A DNA stretch of 64,000 nt from Prochlorococcus marinus XMU1419 (GCF_017695955.1 NZ_JAAORO010000002.1:62001-126000), one strand, 5' to 3'; shown: positions 17,623-27,436, numbered from the stretch's first letter. Translations and numbers: made by a program. Notes: generated from the sequence alone by a model not told the origin.

Positions 17623-18536
17623 TGAAATTAAAAACATTTAAAAATTTATTAATTTATTTATTATTATTTACTCCATTATCTCTTGGGATTATTTCCTGTT
17701 CTAGCAATAGTAAATCTAGTTCTAAATTAAATCAGGAAATAAATGAAGATTTTGTACCCCCAATTACAGCTGTTGCTGCACTAGGTCAACTTTCTCCTTT
17801 GGGAGAGATTAGGCAGTTAGAAGCTCCTATAAGTCAGTTTGGCTCATCCCCTCGTATTGTAGAAATCTTGGTTAATGAAGGGGATTTTGTGAAAAAAGGA
17901 GATGTCCTTGCAATTTTTGAAAATAGAAAAAAGTTAATTTCTGATCTAGAAAGAAATGAAAATCTTATTAATATTATTGACGATGAAATTACCCTTAAGA
18001 AAGATCAAATTCAGAGGTATGAATTGGCATTAAGCAAAGATGCATATTCTTTTGTTCAGTTTTCTCAGAGAAAAGATGAATTATTAAAGTTGCAGAAACA
18101 AAAGATAAACCTAATTGGAGATCAAAAAATTATCAAAATAGACCTATTCAATTCAAAACTAAGGAGTCCAATTGATGGTTTTATCCTTGGGATAAATACT
18201 AGAGTTGGAGAAAGGCCTAAAAATGATGGGATATTGGATATTGGTTCTAGTCAAAAAATGCAAGCTCTGATAGAGGTTTATGAATCAGATATCGATAGAG
18301 TCTTTATCTCTCAGAATGTTGAATTGAGTAGTGAGAATGGAGGTTTTCAAAAAAATCTTAAGGGAAAAGTAATTAGGATAAGTCCTCAGGTAAAACAAAG
18401 AAAAGTTTTATCGACTGATCCAACGGGAGATGCTGATGCGCGAATTATCGAGGTACTTGTAAAACTAGATCAAGATTCTATAGACATCGTGAAAAATTTT
18501 GCTGGAATGAAAGTTATTGCGAAATTTATCCCTTAA
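17622..18536 (+). CDS. devB: DevB-type membrane fusion protein (lipoprotein)
   Basis: A 304-aa HlyD/DevB family adaptor. The signal peptide ends in lipobox GIISC (Cys26). It is followed by a biotinyl-lipoyl-like segment (ILVNEGDFVKKGDVLAIFE), a coiled coil at about residues 105-165 and a beta-barrel end. DevB proteins bridge an ABC permease to an outer-membrane channel of the TolC type. Start and stop overlap pcyA and devC by one base each. The export substrate is unknown; in heterocyst-forming relatives DevBCA exports glycolipids. Confidence 0.85.
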   Translation: MKLKTFKNLLIYLLLFTPLSLGIISCSSNSKSSSKLNQEINEDFVPPITAVAALGQLSPLGEIRQLEAPISQFGSSPRIVEILVNEGDFVKKGDVLAIFENRKKLISDLERNENLINIIDDEITLKKDQIQRYELALSKDAYSFVQFSQRKDELLKLQKQKINLIGDQKIIKIDLFNSKLRSPIDGFILGINTRVGERPKNDGILDIGSSQKMQALIEVYESDIDRVFISQNVELSSENGGFQKNLKGKVIRISPQVKQRKVLSTDPTGDADARIIEVLVKLDQDSIDIVKNFAGMKVIAKFIP

Positions 18537-19708
18537 TGAGTTTTTCTTTTTTGAAATTCAGAAAAATACCTTTAGCTTGGTTGTTATTAACCAGGCAACC
18601 ATTAAGGCTCGCAGTTGCCATAGCAGGGATAAGTTTTGCAGGGATTTTGATGTTTATGCAATTAGGTTTCAGAGATGGTTTATTTGATACGAGCGTAACT
18701 ATTCATAAACTACTAGATGCTGATCTTGTTTTGATAAGTCCCAGATCAAAAAGTTCTATAAGCATGAGTGGTTTCCCAAAAAGAAGGTTGATTCAAACCC
18801 TTGCAGTAAATGATGTTGAAAAAACTGCTCCCGTTAATCTAAATTATCTACTTTGGAGAAATCCCGAAAATCTTAAAACTAGATCGATATTAGCGTTAGG
18901 ATTTAATCCCTCTGATTCACTTCTTTTAGATGATGGATTCTCCAAAAATGCTTATAAATTAAGAAATCCATCTAGAGTCCTTTTTGACAAACTTTCTAGA
19001 CCTGAATTTGGACCAATTGAAGAATGGTTTTTATCAGAAAAAAAAGTTGAGACTGAGGTTGCTGGGAAACGGGTAATTGTTGAAGGTCTTGTGGAGTTGG
19101 GACCATCTTTTGGCGCAGACGGTAATTTAATAACTAGCAGAGAAACCTTTTTAAGACTTTTTCCTGCAAATCCACCTGGAAGTATAGAAATTGGTTTGGT
19201 AAAGCTAAAAAAAGGATCTAATCCTGAATTGATTTCAAGAATTTTAAATAACTCTCTACCAAACGATGTTCGAGTTCTTACAAAAAATCAATTTATAGAA
19301 TTTGAGAAGAATTACTGGAAAAATAGTACTGCAATAGGTTTTATTTTTAGTTTGGGAGCATTGATGGGTTTCGTTGTAGGGTGCGTGGTCGTTTATCAAA
19401 TTCTTTATAGTGACGTTACAGATCACCTTCCAGAGTACGCTACTTTATTGGCAATGGGGTATAGACTTAAGTCCCTTTTCTTTGTTGTAGCTAGAGAAGG
19501 GTTTTTGTTAGCATTGTTTGGTTATTTGCCTGCTTATTTTTCCGGTCAAATACTTTACTCAGTCATAAGAAGTTCTACTAAACTCCCAATCATAATGGAT
19601 GCAGAGAAAACGATCTTAATTTTTGTATTGGTTTTGGCAATGTGTATGGGTTCCGCTGCTGTTGCGATGCGTAAATTGGTTGATGCCGATCCTGCCGAAA
19701 TTTTTTAA
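18536..19708 (+). CDS. devC: DevC-type ABC transporter permease
   Basis: A 390-aa MacB/FtsX-like permease of the DevC family. One N-terminal span (about residues 25-45, LRLAVAIAGISFAGILMF), a large periplasmic domain, then three spans after residue 265 ending near RKLVDADPAEIF. The LPEYATLLAMGY segment is the cytoplasmic coupling helix typical of the family. It is translationally coupled to devB through a one-base overlap. Confidence 0.9.
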   Translation: MSFSFLKFRKIPLAWLLLTRQPLRLAVAIAGISFAGILMFMQLGFRDGLFDTSVTIHKLLDADLVLISPRSKSSISMSGFPKRRLIQTLAVNDVEKTAPVNLNYLLWRNPENLKTRSILALGFNPSDSLLLDDGFSKNAYKLRNPSRVLFDKLSRPEFGPIEEWFLSEKKVETEVAGKRVIVEGLVELGPSFGADGNLITSRETFLRLFPANPPGSIEIGLVKLKKGSNPELISRILNNSLPNDVRVLTKNQFIEFEKNYWKNSTAIGFIFSLGALMGFVVGCVVVYQILYSDVTDHLPEYATLLAMGYRLKSLFFVVAREGFLLALFGYLPAYFSGQILYSVIRSSTKLPIIMDAEKTILIFVLVLAMCMGSAAVAMRKLVDADPAEIF

Positions 19709-19722
19709 TGACTTAAATATAA

Positions 19723-20451
19723 ATGTCTAAAGCTTTTGAATCAAAAAATAATGTTAAAAACTTTAAAACAGTCTCAATTAATAATTTGAGTCACTTTTAT
19801 GGAGAAAATGAAAATAAAAAACAAGTTCTTAATGACGTTAATTTAAATATTGATAATGGAGAATTAGTTCTTTTAAAAGGTCCTTCTGGATGTGGTAAAA
19901 CAACTCTTTTAACCTTAATTGGTGCACTGAGAACCTGTCAAAGTGGCGATTTAACTGTATTAGATAACCAGTTAAATGGAGCATCAAGGAAAACGCGTCA
20001 GATTCTTAGAAGAAGTATTGGCATGATTTTTCAAGGACACAATCTTCTGAGATGTTTGACAGCAGAACAAAATGTTCAGATGGGGGCAGATTTAATAAAA
20101 GGTTTAACATATTTGCAAAGACGTGAAATCGCACGAAATTGGTTGTCAGCAGTAGGATTAGAAGACCATCATAAAAAGTTGCCAAATGACTTATCTGGTG
20201 GGCAGAAACAAAGAGTAGCAATTGCTCGAGCTTTATCTGCCAACCCAAAACTTTTACTAGCTGATGAGCCTACTTCTGCTTTAGATAGCGTCACAGGAAG
20301 AGAAATAGTAACCCTTTTAAGAAAACTAGCAAAAGAACAAAACTGTTCTGTACTCATGGTGACTCATGATCCAAGAATTTCTGATATGGCGGATAGGATA
20401 TTAAACATGGAAGATGGTAAAATATTTAGTGCTCATAGTGAGCTAATATAA
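19723..20451 (+). CDS. devA: DevA-type ABC transporter ATPase
   Basis: A 242-aa ATPase with Walker A GPSGCGKTTLL, signature LSGGQKQRVAIARAL, Walker B LLLADEPTSALD and the switch histidine in VMVTHD. This is the LolD/MacB-like subgroup that pairs with DevC permeases. It starts 14 bases after devC and completes the three-component exporter. A short N-terminal extension before SINNLSHFYG is unremarkable. Confidence 0.92.
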   Translation: MSKAFESKNNVKNFKTVSINNLSHFYGENENKKQVLNDVNLNIDNGELVLLKGPSGCGKTTLLTLIGALRTCQSGDLTVLDNQLNGASRKTRQILRRSIGMIFQGHNLLRCLTAEQNVQMGADLIKGLTYLQRREIARNWLSAVGLEDHHKKLPNDLSGGQKQRVAIARALSANPKLLLADEPTSALDSVTGREIVTLLRKLAKEQNCSVLMVTHDPRISDMADRILNMEDGKIFSAHSELI

Positions 20452-20468
20452 TTAAAAGTAAAAATTTC

Positions 20469-20618
20469 ATGTCAAAGAGAAGGAATTTAAAAAAAGAAAA
20501 GCAAGAACGTAATCGAGCATATGCTAGAAAGTTCAAAAAAAGAAAATTAAGAACTGATGGAAGACCCGACGGTGGAAACGTTACAGGTACAGCAAATAAT
20601 GGCGGGGCAGCTGATTAA
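20469..20618 (+). CDS. Small basic conserved protein, 49 aa
   Basis: A short frame: ATG at 20469, TAA at 20616-20618. The product is MSKRRNLKKEKQERNRAYAR... with a Lys/Arg-rich N-terminal half and a Gly/Asn-rich tail ending GGAAD. I recall similar short proteins in many cyanobacteria, with no assigned function. The composition suggests RNA or ribosome binding. It follows devA by 17 bases and is probably in the same transcript. Confidence 0.75.
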   Translation: MSKRRNLKKEKQERNRAYARKFKKRKLRTDGRPDGGNVTGTANNGGAAD

Positions 20619-20674
20619 GAAATATTTTTTACTTTTATCTCCTTGGAGTTCAATATATTATGAATATTTAAAGC

Positions 20675-21592
20675 GTGATCATGAATGTAAGTATTGTAAT
20701 ACCGACTTACAATAGAAAACCTATATTAGCGAAATGTCTCATTGCGCTTGAGAATCAAAAATTAAATACAAATATCAGTAATTATGAAGTAATAGTTGTT
20801 GATGATGGATCCACGGATGGAACAAGCTCATGGATAAATAACAACAAAAATAATCTCCCACATGTGGTTCTATTTCAACAAGAACATGGAGGACCTGCAC
20901 TAGGAAGAAATCTTGGTGTAATTAAATCAAAATATGAAATTATTATATTCATTGATAGTGATCTAATAGTTTTAGATGATTTTATAAATTGCCACGTAGA
21001 AAAATTACTTGCCTCTTGGAGAAAAAATGAAAAAAAATGTTTTACTTATGGCTCGGTTGTCAATACATCTAATTTTTTAAATCCTCAGAGTGAAAAACAT
21101 AAAATAATAGATACTTCTTTTGCTTACTTCGCGACTGGAAATGTTGCGATATCAAAAGAATTGATTTTAAGCGTTGGCTTATTTGATACATCTTTTAGTC
21201 TTTACGGTTGGGAGGATTTAGAACTTGGAGAAAGATTAAAAAAAATTGGGACAAAATTAATTAAATGTCCAAACGCAGTAGGTTTTCATTGGCATCCACC
21301 ATTTAAATGCGAACAAATAGAATCATTAGTAGCTCAAGAAAAAGAAAGGGCCAAAATGGCTTTAGTGTTTTACAAGAAACATCCAAATTTGAGGGTAAGA
21401 TTTATGATTCAATTAACGCCTCTTCATAATTTACTTTGGCAAATTCTTTGCTTAGGTGGATTAATAAGTGTTGATAGAATTCTCCCTTTATTAAAATTTT
21501 TAGTAGATATAAAAAGAAATAGACTTGCACTTGAGATACTCAGGATCCCTTTAAATATGATTTACATAAAACAGTTAACCAAATCAAGTTAA
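20675..21592 (+). CDS. Family 2 glycosyltransferase
   Basis: A 305-aa GT-A fold enzyme: N-terminal SIVIPTYNR, a first acidic motif DDGSTDGT, HGGPALGRN, the metal-binding motif DSD and the acceptor-side motif WEDLELGERL. No signal peptide; a weak amphipathic or membrane-associated helix near residues 245-270. GTG at 20675 or ATG at 20681 may be the start. It ends about 50 bases before the rpsB leader. It probably adds sugar to a lipid or surface polymer; the substrate cannot be read from sequence. Confidence 0.88.
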   Translation: MIMNVSIVIPTYNRKPILAKCLIALENQKLNTNISNYEVIVVDDGSTDGTSSWINNNKNNLPHVVLFQQEHGGPALGRNLGVIKSKYEIIIFIDSDLIVLDDFINCHVEKLLASWRKNEKKCFTYGSVVNTSNFLNPQSEKHKIIDTSFAYFATGNVAISKELILSVGLFDTSFSLYGWEDLELGERLKKIGTKLIKCPNAVGFHWHPPFKCEQIESLVAQEKERAKMALVFYKKHPNLRVRFMIQLTPLHNLLWQILCLGGLISVDRILPLLKFLVDIKRNRLALEILRIPLNMIYIKQLTKSS

Positions 21593-21644
21593 AAACTTTT
21601 AGAAATACACATCACTTGCTAGAATTATCAAAACTTAATCCACA

Positions 21645-21708
21645 CATCTGACAGTTTCGGGTGATTTATTAATATAAATTCCCCGTCAGATGGAGGCCAA
21701 CCCGAAAC
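21645..21708 (+). promoter_or_regulatory. Structured rpsB leader: interleaved stems (pseudoknot or switch)
   Basis: Two perfect complementary pairs occur in interleaved order just upstream of rpsB. Stem A is CATCTGAC at 21645-21652 with GTCAGATG at 21685-21692. Stem B is GTTTCGGGT at 21654-21662 with ACCCGAAAC at 21700-21708. The order A-B-A'-B' permits an H-type pseudoknot or a choice between two folds. A GGAGG at 21692-21696 sits between A' and B', too far (25 bases) from the ATG to act as a normal ribosome-binding site. B' is followed by CCTTTTT. An S2-autoregulatory leader is the most likely reading. Confidence 0.72.
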
Positions 21709-21721
21709 CCCTTTTTAAATT

Positions 21722-22426
21722 ATGGCTGTTGTATCACTATCTGAAATGATGGAAGCTGGTGCTCATTTTGGGCATCAAACTAGACGTTGGAATCCCAAGA
21801 TGTCTAAGTATATATATTGCGCGAGAAATGGAGTTCATATTATTGATCTCGTAAAAACGGCATTGTGTATGAACAATGCGTATAAATGGACCAGAAACGC
21901 TGCAAAAAGTGGTAAACGTTTCCTATTTGTCGGCACAAAAAAACAAGCATCAGATGTAGTGGCTCAGGAAGCTACTAGATGTGGGGCTGCATATGTAAAT
22001 CAAAGATGGCTTGGAGGGATGTTGACTAATTGGACCACAATGAAAGCTAGGATTGAAAGATTAAAGGATCTTGAAAGAATGGAAAGTAGTGGCTCAATAG
22101 CAATGAGGCCTAAAAAAGAAGCTGCAGTTTTAAGGAGAGAACTTGAAAGACTACAAAAATACTTGGGCGGACTCAAGGGTATGAGAAGATTACCAGACGT
22201 AGTTGTTTTGGTTGATCAGAGAAGAGAATCTAATGCAGTACTTGAAGCTAGGAAATTAGATATCTCACTAGTATCAATGCTGGATACAAACTGTGATCCT
22301 GACTTGTGTGAAGTCCCAATTCCATGTAACGATGATGCAGTTAGATCTGTGCAACTTATTTTAGGAAGACTTGCAGATGCTATAAATGAGGGCAGAAAAG
22401 GTTCTAATTCTGAAAGAAAAAATTAA
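21722..22426 (+). CDS. rpsB: 30S ribosomal protein S2
   Basis: A 234-aa S2 with classic segments [31 protein letters not shown] and [10 protein letters not shown]. Assembles late on the 30S head-body junction. Followed by tsf after 44 bases, the order found across bacteria. No Shine-Dalgarno sequence at normal distance: the bases before ATG are CCTTTTTAAATT, so translation initiation may depend on the structured leader upstream. Confidence 0.98.
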   Translation: MAVVSLSEMMEAGAHFGHQTRRWNPKMSKYIYCARNGVHIIDLVKTALCMNNAYKWTRNAAKSGKRFLFVGTKKQASDVVAQEATRCGAAYVNQRWLGGMLTNWTTMKARIERLKDLERMESSGSIAMRPKKEAAVLRRELERLQKYLGGLKGMRRLPDVVVLVDQRRESNAVLEARKLDISLVSMLDTNCDPDLCEVPIPCNDDAVRSVQLILGRLADAINEGRKGSNSERKN

Positions 22427-22470
22427 ATTTCAATTTAAAATTCACTAATTACTATTTTTTATTAATTCAA

Positions 22471-23127
22471 ATGGGAAACATTACAGCAAAACTTGTAAAA
22501 GATCTTAGAGATAAGACTGGCGCGGGAATGATGGATTGCAAAAAAGCACTTAATGAAACTGACGGAAATGTCGATAAAGCTTTGGAATGGTTAAGAAAGA
22601 AAGGCATTGCTAGTGCTGAAAAGAAATCAGGAAGAGTTGCGGCTGAAGGCTCAATTGGTAGTTATATTCATACTGGATCAAGAGTTGGAGTTCTACTAGA
22701 GTTGAATTGTGAAACAGATTTCGTCGCTAGAGGTGATATATTTCAATCGCTGTTGAAGGATGTTTCAATGCAGGTAGCAGCCTGTCCAAATGTTGAGTAT
22801 GTTTCAGTTGATGAAATACCAAAAGATGTTGTAGAGAAAGAAAAGCAGATTGAAATGGGGAGAGATGATTTATCAGGAAAACCAGAACAAATTAAAGAAA
22901 AAATAGTTGAAGGGAGAATAGCGAAAAGACTTAATGAGCTGGTTTTGCTTTCACAACCTTATATTAAAGATAGTTCTCTTACTGTTGAGGATCTCGTTAA
23001 ACAAGCAGCTGCAAAAATTGGGGAAAATATCAAAGTAAGACGTTTTACAAGGTATACGTTAGGTGAAGGTATTGAAAAAAATCAGATGGACTTCGCTGAA
23101 GAGGTTGCATCAATGCAATCAAACTAG
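22471..23127 (+). CDS. tsf: Translation elongation factor Ts
   Basis: A 218-aa EF-Ts. The N-terminal signature [19 protein letters not shown] and the ETDFVARGD motif that contacts EF-Tu are present. Length fits the short cyanobacterial and plastid type, with one core subdomain repeat. It recycles EF-Tu by GDP/GTP exchange. In operon with rpsB. Confidence 0.97.
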   Translation: MGNITAKLVKDLRDKTGAGMMDCKKALNETDGNVDKALEWLRKKGIASAEKKSGRVAAEGSIGSYIHTGSRVGVLLELNCETDFVARGDIFQSLLKDVSMQVAACPNVEYVSVDEIPKDVVEKEKQIEMGRDDLSGKPEQIKEKIVEGRIAKRLNELVLLSQPYIKDSSLTVEDLVKQAAAKIGENIKVRRFTRYTLGEGIEKNQMDFAEEVASMQSN

Positions 23128-23136
23128 TTTAATAAT

Positions 23137-24213
23137 TTGAATAATTTCAATAATTACTTAAATATTGATGAAATTAATTCTCAATTAGAGAGAGCAGACA
23201 TAAAAAAAAGAAAATTAATTCGCAATATCCATAGAGAATATGAATTATATTTTAATCTCGTTAGAGATCTTCTTTATGTTTCGATAGAAAAAGGGCTTAA
23301 CGAAATATATAATTATCCAACAATTAATAATAATTCCTTAAATGAAAATGAATTTTTTTGCTTCTTTGAAAAAAAAATAAGTAAATTAATCTGTAATTAT
23401 CTGCCTTTTTTAACAGTAGAACAATTAAAAATATGTGAAATTGAGAAAAACAAAAATAAGGAATTTGATTTTAAGACCTTAGAAAGATCCTTAAAAACAA
23501 AGATTGATCAAAAATCAAAATTTCATTATGAAGATGGTTTTCAATTAGAAGAGCCTATTAAGTTCCAGATTAATAAAGATATTTCTAATACTTCTGGATA
23601 TTATCAAGCTGATAATTTTGAGGAATTAGTATTACTTGATTTAGATAATAATTATCAAAATAATAATTTATCAAATAACAATATTTTTGAAAATATAGGA
23701 ATTGAAAAACAATTTGTTTCCTCTCTACTTGAATTAATAGATGAAGGGAAGATCGAAAAATCAAGATATTCAGAAAAAGACAATATCAATCAAATGGATA
23801 TTTCACCCAAATATCAAAATTTTAAAAATTTTGATTTAATAGATAAGTCATTGGAAAATGTACTATTGAATCTTTCACATGAGATTAACCAAGAATTATT
23901 TAAGGCCAATTTAATAAAAAAGATGATATCTAAAGATTCCTTTTTATACTTAGTAGGCAAAAAATTGATGCTAAAACACCCACAACCTTTTATTATTAAT
24001 TTCGAATTCAATATAAATCAGTCATCATCAAACGATGTTAATCTTCAAAGTATTATTTTCTTCTATATATCTACTGTTGAGTTAGAGTTTAAAAATTTAA
24101 ATCTTTCTATTCAAAGGAATAAAATAAATGAGCTAAAAAATCAATTTCAGCGTTTGATTAAAAAAGAGAAATACTGGAGGCAAAAAGAAATAACTTTGAA
24201 TAAGATACGTTGA
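23137..24213 (+). CDS. Hypothetical protein between tsf and recG
   Basis: A 358-aa soluble protein of unknown function. It starts with TTG at 23137, ten bases after tsf; no in-frame ATG fits near the 5' end. It is rich in Asn, Lys and Ile. The N-terminal 110 residues look helical and conserved (KKRKLIRNIHREYELYFNLV), a low-complexity Asn-rich linker spans about 165-195, and the C-terminal 120 residues end in a basic coiled coil. It appears to sit in the rpsB-tsf-recG transcript. No motif suggests an activity. Confidence 0.75.
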   Translation: MNNFNNYLNIDEINSQLERADIKKRKLIRNIHREYELYFNLVRDLLYVSIEKGLNEIYNYPTINNNSLNENEFFCFFEKKISKLICNYLPFLTVEQLKICEIEKNKNKEFDFKTLERSLKTKIDQKSKFHYEDGFQLEEPIKFQINKDISNTSGYYQADNFEELVLLDLDNNYQNNNLSNNNIFENIGIEKQFVSSLLELIDEGKIEKSRYSEKDNINQMDISPKYQNFKNFDLIDKSLENVLLNLSHEINQELFKANLIKKMISKDSFLYLVGKKLMLKHPQPFIINFEFNINQSSSNDVNLQSIIFFYISTVELEFKNLNLSIQRNKINELKNQFQRLIKKEKYWRQKEITLNKIR

Positions 24214-24235
24214 AAAAACAAATCTTTTTTCAGGT

Positions 24236-26692
24236 GTGACTATTAGCGGGAATAAAAATAAATTAATTAAAGATTGGATAAGACCTCTTCAAAAATCTCT
24301 TACTATTGAAACTGAAAACAAATTCATTAATACTTTAGGAAGAGAAAAATATTTTAATGATTATTTGCATGAATCATTAAAAAAACTAGATAATCTAAAT
24401 CTCTCAGACGAATATTTAAGGATATTTTATGAATTTTCGAAAAAATATAATGAATATAATAAATTAGATGAAAATCAAAGAAAAAGGTTAATTATAGATA
24501 CAAGAAAAAATCTTTATAAACTAAGTAAAACTCTAGAAAAAGAAAGTTCTAATAATATTTCTAATAATGTTTTTCTTAATAAAGCTGATTCAAATTTGTC
24601 TTTTAATTCAGATATTTCATTAATAAAAAATGTTGGAAAAGTTTATACAAATAAGCTTAATGAATTAGGGATATTTCATATAAAAGATCTAATTAATTAT
24701 TTCCCAAGAACATATCTAGACTATACGAATAGAGTCAAGATAATAAATTTAAAACCAGATAATTTATACACCTGCATCGGAAACGTTAAAAGATTTTATA
24801 TCCATAAGAGTAAAAAAAATAATAATTTATCAATAATGAATATTTTAGTTTCTGATGAAACGTCTTCAATAAAGGTTACAAAATTTTTTTTAGGAAGAAG
24901 ATTTAGATCTTACTCCTTCTTCACATCTCAAAAATCTTTGTATACTCCTGGAACCAAATTAGCAATTTCCGGTAAGGTTAAATTGACAGAGTATGGCAAA
25001 ACTTTTGTAGATCCGCAGATTGAAATTCTTAAGGATAACAACGATAATTTTAATTTCTCAGGAAAAATATTACCCTTGTATTCAATAGGTGAAACATTAT
25101 CAAATATGAGTTTTATAAAACTTATGAAAAAGGTACTAATTTATGCAAAGCAATATCCAGAAATTTTAAATAAAAAACAACTTGATTCATTATCTTTATT
25201 ATCAAAAGGAGAGTCTTTGATTAATATTCATTTCCCACCAACTCAACAGGCACTAATTGAGTCAAAAAAACGTTTGGTTTTTGATGAGTTATTCCTACTT
25301 CAAATAAAGTTCCTACTTAGAAAACGAAAGACTAATAAAAATGTAATTTCCCGAAAATTACCTCAAAAGAAATCTTTATTAAAAGAATTTTTAAATACTT
25401 TTCCTTTTGAATTAACAAAATCACAAGAAAATGTTTTAAATGAAATTAAGAAAGATTTATCTCGTCCCGTCCCAATGTCTAGATTGCTTCAGGGAGATGT
25501 GGGAAGCGGTAAAACTATAATTGCAATAGCGTCTCTTTTACTAGTCGTTGAAAAAAATCTGCAAGGTGCATTTATGGTCCCAACTGAGGTATTAGCAGAA
25601 CAGCATTACAAAAATTTATTAAAATTTTTGAATCCCCTTTTAGTTTCTGTCGAACTACTTACTGGGAATACTCCTCAAAAAAAGAGAAAAGAAATTTTTT
25701 CTAATTTGAACAATGGTTTAGTTGATATCCTCGTAGGTACTCATGCATTATTTGAGGATAAAGTCATCTTTAATGCATTAGGCATGGTCGTAATTGATGA
25801 ACAACATAGATTTGGAGTCACTCAAAGAAATAGATTATTAAATAAAGGAGAAAATACTAACTTGTTATCAATGACAGCAACGCCAATTCCAAGAACTCTT
25901 GCGCTTTCTATTTATGGTGATTTAGATGTGAGTCAAATTACAGAACTCCCTCCTGGGAGAGTTCCTATTACAACTAAAATAATTTCAGAAGACGATTTAA
26001 CTAACTTGTTCAAGATTGTTGAAGATGAGATCAATAAGGGAAAGCAAGCTTATGTGATTTTGCCACTTATAGAAGATTCAGAAAAAATGAATTTAAGCTC
26101 CGCAAAGAAAACATTCAAACATTTATCAGAAGAGGTCTTTTTTAACAAAAAAGTTGGTTTATTACATGGCAAATTAAGTTCACAAGAAAAGAATGAAGTA
26201 ATTAATTCTTTTTTAAAGAATGAAATTAATATATTAGTTTCAACCACAGTAATTGAGGTTGGCATTGATGTGCCTAACGCCACAATTATGATTATTTATA
26301 ATTCGGAGAGATTTGGGTTGTCCCAGCTACATCAATTAAGGGGGAGAGTTGGTAGAGGATCAACAAAATCTTTTTGTTATCTGGTAACCCCTGATAAACA
26401 TGGATTAGAAAATAAACGACTTCGCGTTTTGCAAAAATCTAATGATGGCTTTTATATTGCTGAAAAAGACTTGGAGCTTAGAGGACCAGGCCAGATTTTA
26501 GGATATAGACAATCCGGATTGCCTGATTTTGTACTGGACAATTTACCTAATAATAAATTTCTTATTGATAAGGCTCGTGAAGAGGCTAATAAGATTGTTA
26601 GTGATGATCCTGATTTAAAAGAAAATATTGTTTTAAGGAATATACTTGTTGATAATTCTGATAATAAATTCATTCATGATTTCTTAAATTGA
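24236..26692 (+). CDS. recG: ATP-dependent DNA helicase RecG
   Basis: An 818-aa RecG that remodels stalled replication forks and Holliday junctions. After a 120-residue N-terminal extension typical of cyanobacteria come the wedge OB domain (from YFPRTYLDYTNRV), Walker A GDVGSGKT at about 420-427, box DEQH in VIDEQHRFGVTQR, motif III TATPIPRTLAL and QLRGRVGRG. GTG at 24236 is the start, 22 bases behind the preceding gene. Confidence 0.96.
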   Translation: MTISGNKNKLIKDWIRPLQKSLTIETENKFINTLGREKYFNDYLHESLKKLDNLNLSDEYLRIFYEFSKKYNEYNKLDENQRKRLIIDTRKNLYKLSKTLEKESSNNISNNVFLNKADSNLSFNSDISLIKNVGKVYTNKLNELGIFHIKDLINYFPRTYLDYTNRVKIINLKPDNLYTCIGNVKRFYIHKSKKNNNLSIMNILVSDETSSIKVTKFFLGRRFRSYSFFTSQKSLYTPGTKLAISGKVKLTEYGKTFVDPQIEILKDNNDNFNFSGKILPLYSIGETLSNMSFIKLMKKVLIYAKQYPEILNKKQLDSLSLLSKGESLINIHFPPTQQALIESKKRLVFDELFLLQIKFLLRKRKTNKNVISRKLPQKKSLLKEFLNTFPFELTKSQENVLNEIKKDLSRPVPMSRLLQGDVGSGKTIIAIASLLLVVEKNLQGAFMVPTEVLAEQHYKNLLKFLNPLLVSVELLTGNTPQKKRKEIFSNLNNGLVDILVGTHALFEDKVIFNALGMVVIDEQHRFGVTQRNRLLNKGENTNLLSMTATPIPRTLALSIYGDLDVSQITELPPGRVPITTKIISEDDLTNLFKIVEDEINKGKQAYVILPLIEDSEKMNLSSAKKTFKHLSEEVFFNKKVGLLHGKLSSQEKNEVINSFLKNEINILVSTTVIEVGIDVPNATIMIIYNSERFGLSQLHQLRGRVGRGSTKSFCYLVTPDKHGLENKRLRVLQKSNDGFYIAEKDLELRGPGQILGYRQSGLPDFVLDNLPNNKFLIDKAREEANKIVSDDPDLKENIVLRNILVDNSDNKFIHDFLN

Positions 26693-26749
26693 AAAATATC
26701 ATTGTAATTTTTGATATATATGCCACTATAAATCAATTGCAAATTTCAA

Positions 26750-27433
26750 TTGAAAATTTGGAATAAAATACCAATTAAAGATAATGGAGATAAATTAATA
26801 GCTATACCTGGCTGCCTAAAGTTTTTAGATCCCCATCCTTACTCTCATTTGGGAGCACCTTATAAAGATAAAACTTCTATTTGGAAATTAAGAGAGGAGG
26901 TCGTAAATAGATTAGTAAAAGTAAATGATTATTTGATATCAAAGAGTAGTTTTAACCTTTTAATTTATGACAGTTGGCGACCTTTAGAAGTCCAGGAATT
27001 TATGTTTAAAAGAGCATTTTTATTAGAGTGTGAAAAATCCAATATGAATATTTCTTTTGAAAATATAAAATCTTATCCATCCATTTTAAAAAAAGTTGAA
27101 AAATTTTGGGCATATCCTTCTTATGACACTAGGTGTCCTCCCCCTCATTCAACTGGGGGTGCATTGGATGTTTGTTTATCAGATAAAGACGGAAATCTTG
27201 TTGAAATGGGAAGCATGGTTGATCAAATGGATGAGACCTCAAATCCTTATTTTTATGCAAACATAAAGAATGAAGACGCAATTATTTGGAATGGTAGAAG
27301 AAATTTATTAAGGGAAATTATGACTAAATTCGGATTTGCTCAACATCCTAATGAATGGTGGCATTTTAGTTATGGTGATCAATTATGGGCTTGGAAAAAT
27401 AAAAAAGCAAATGCCCTTTATGGAAAAATTTAA
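26750..27433 (+). CDS. VanX-like D-alanyl-D-alanine dipeptidase
   Basis: A 227-aa M15D peptidase. Zinc and catalytic residues are visible: H133 and D140 in PPHSTGGALD, E202 and H205 in EWWHF, and the conserved Arg in YDSWRP. In this family these cleave D-Ala-D-Ala; outside vancomycin resistance they usually recycle peptidoglycan. No signal peptide, so cytoplasmic. TTG at 26750 is the only plausible start. Ends three bases from the convergent sulfite reductase stop. Confidence 0.88.
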   Translation: MKIWNKIPIKDNGDKLIAIPGCLKFLDPHPYSHLGAPYKDKTSIWKLREEVVNRLVKVNDYLISKSSFNLLIYDSWRPLEVQEFMFKRAFLLECEKSNMNISFENIKSYPSILKKVEKFWAYPSYDTRCPPPHSTGGALDVCLSDKDGNLVEMGSMVDQMDETSNPYFYANIKNEDAIIWNGRRNLLREIMTKFGFAQHPNEWWHFSYGDQLWAWKNKKANALYGKI

Positions 27434-27436
27434 AAT

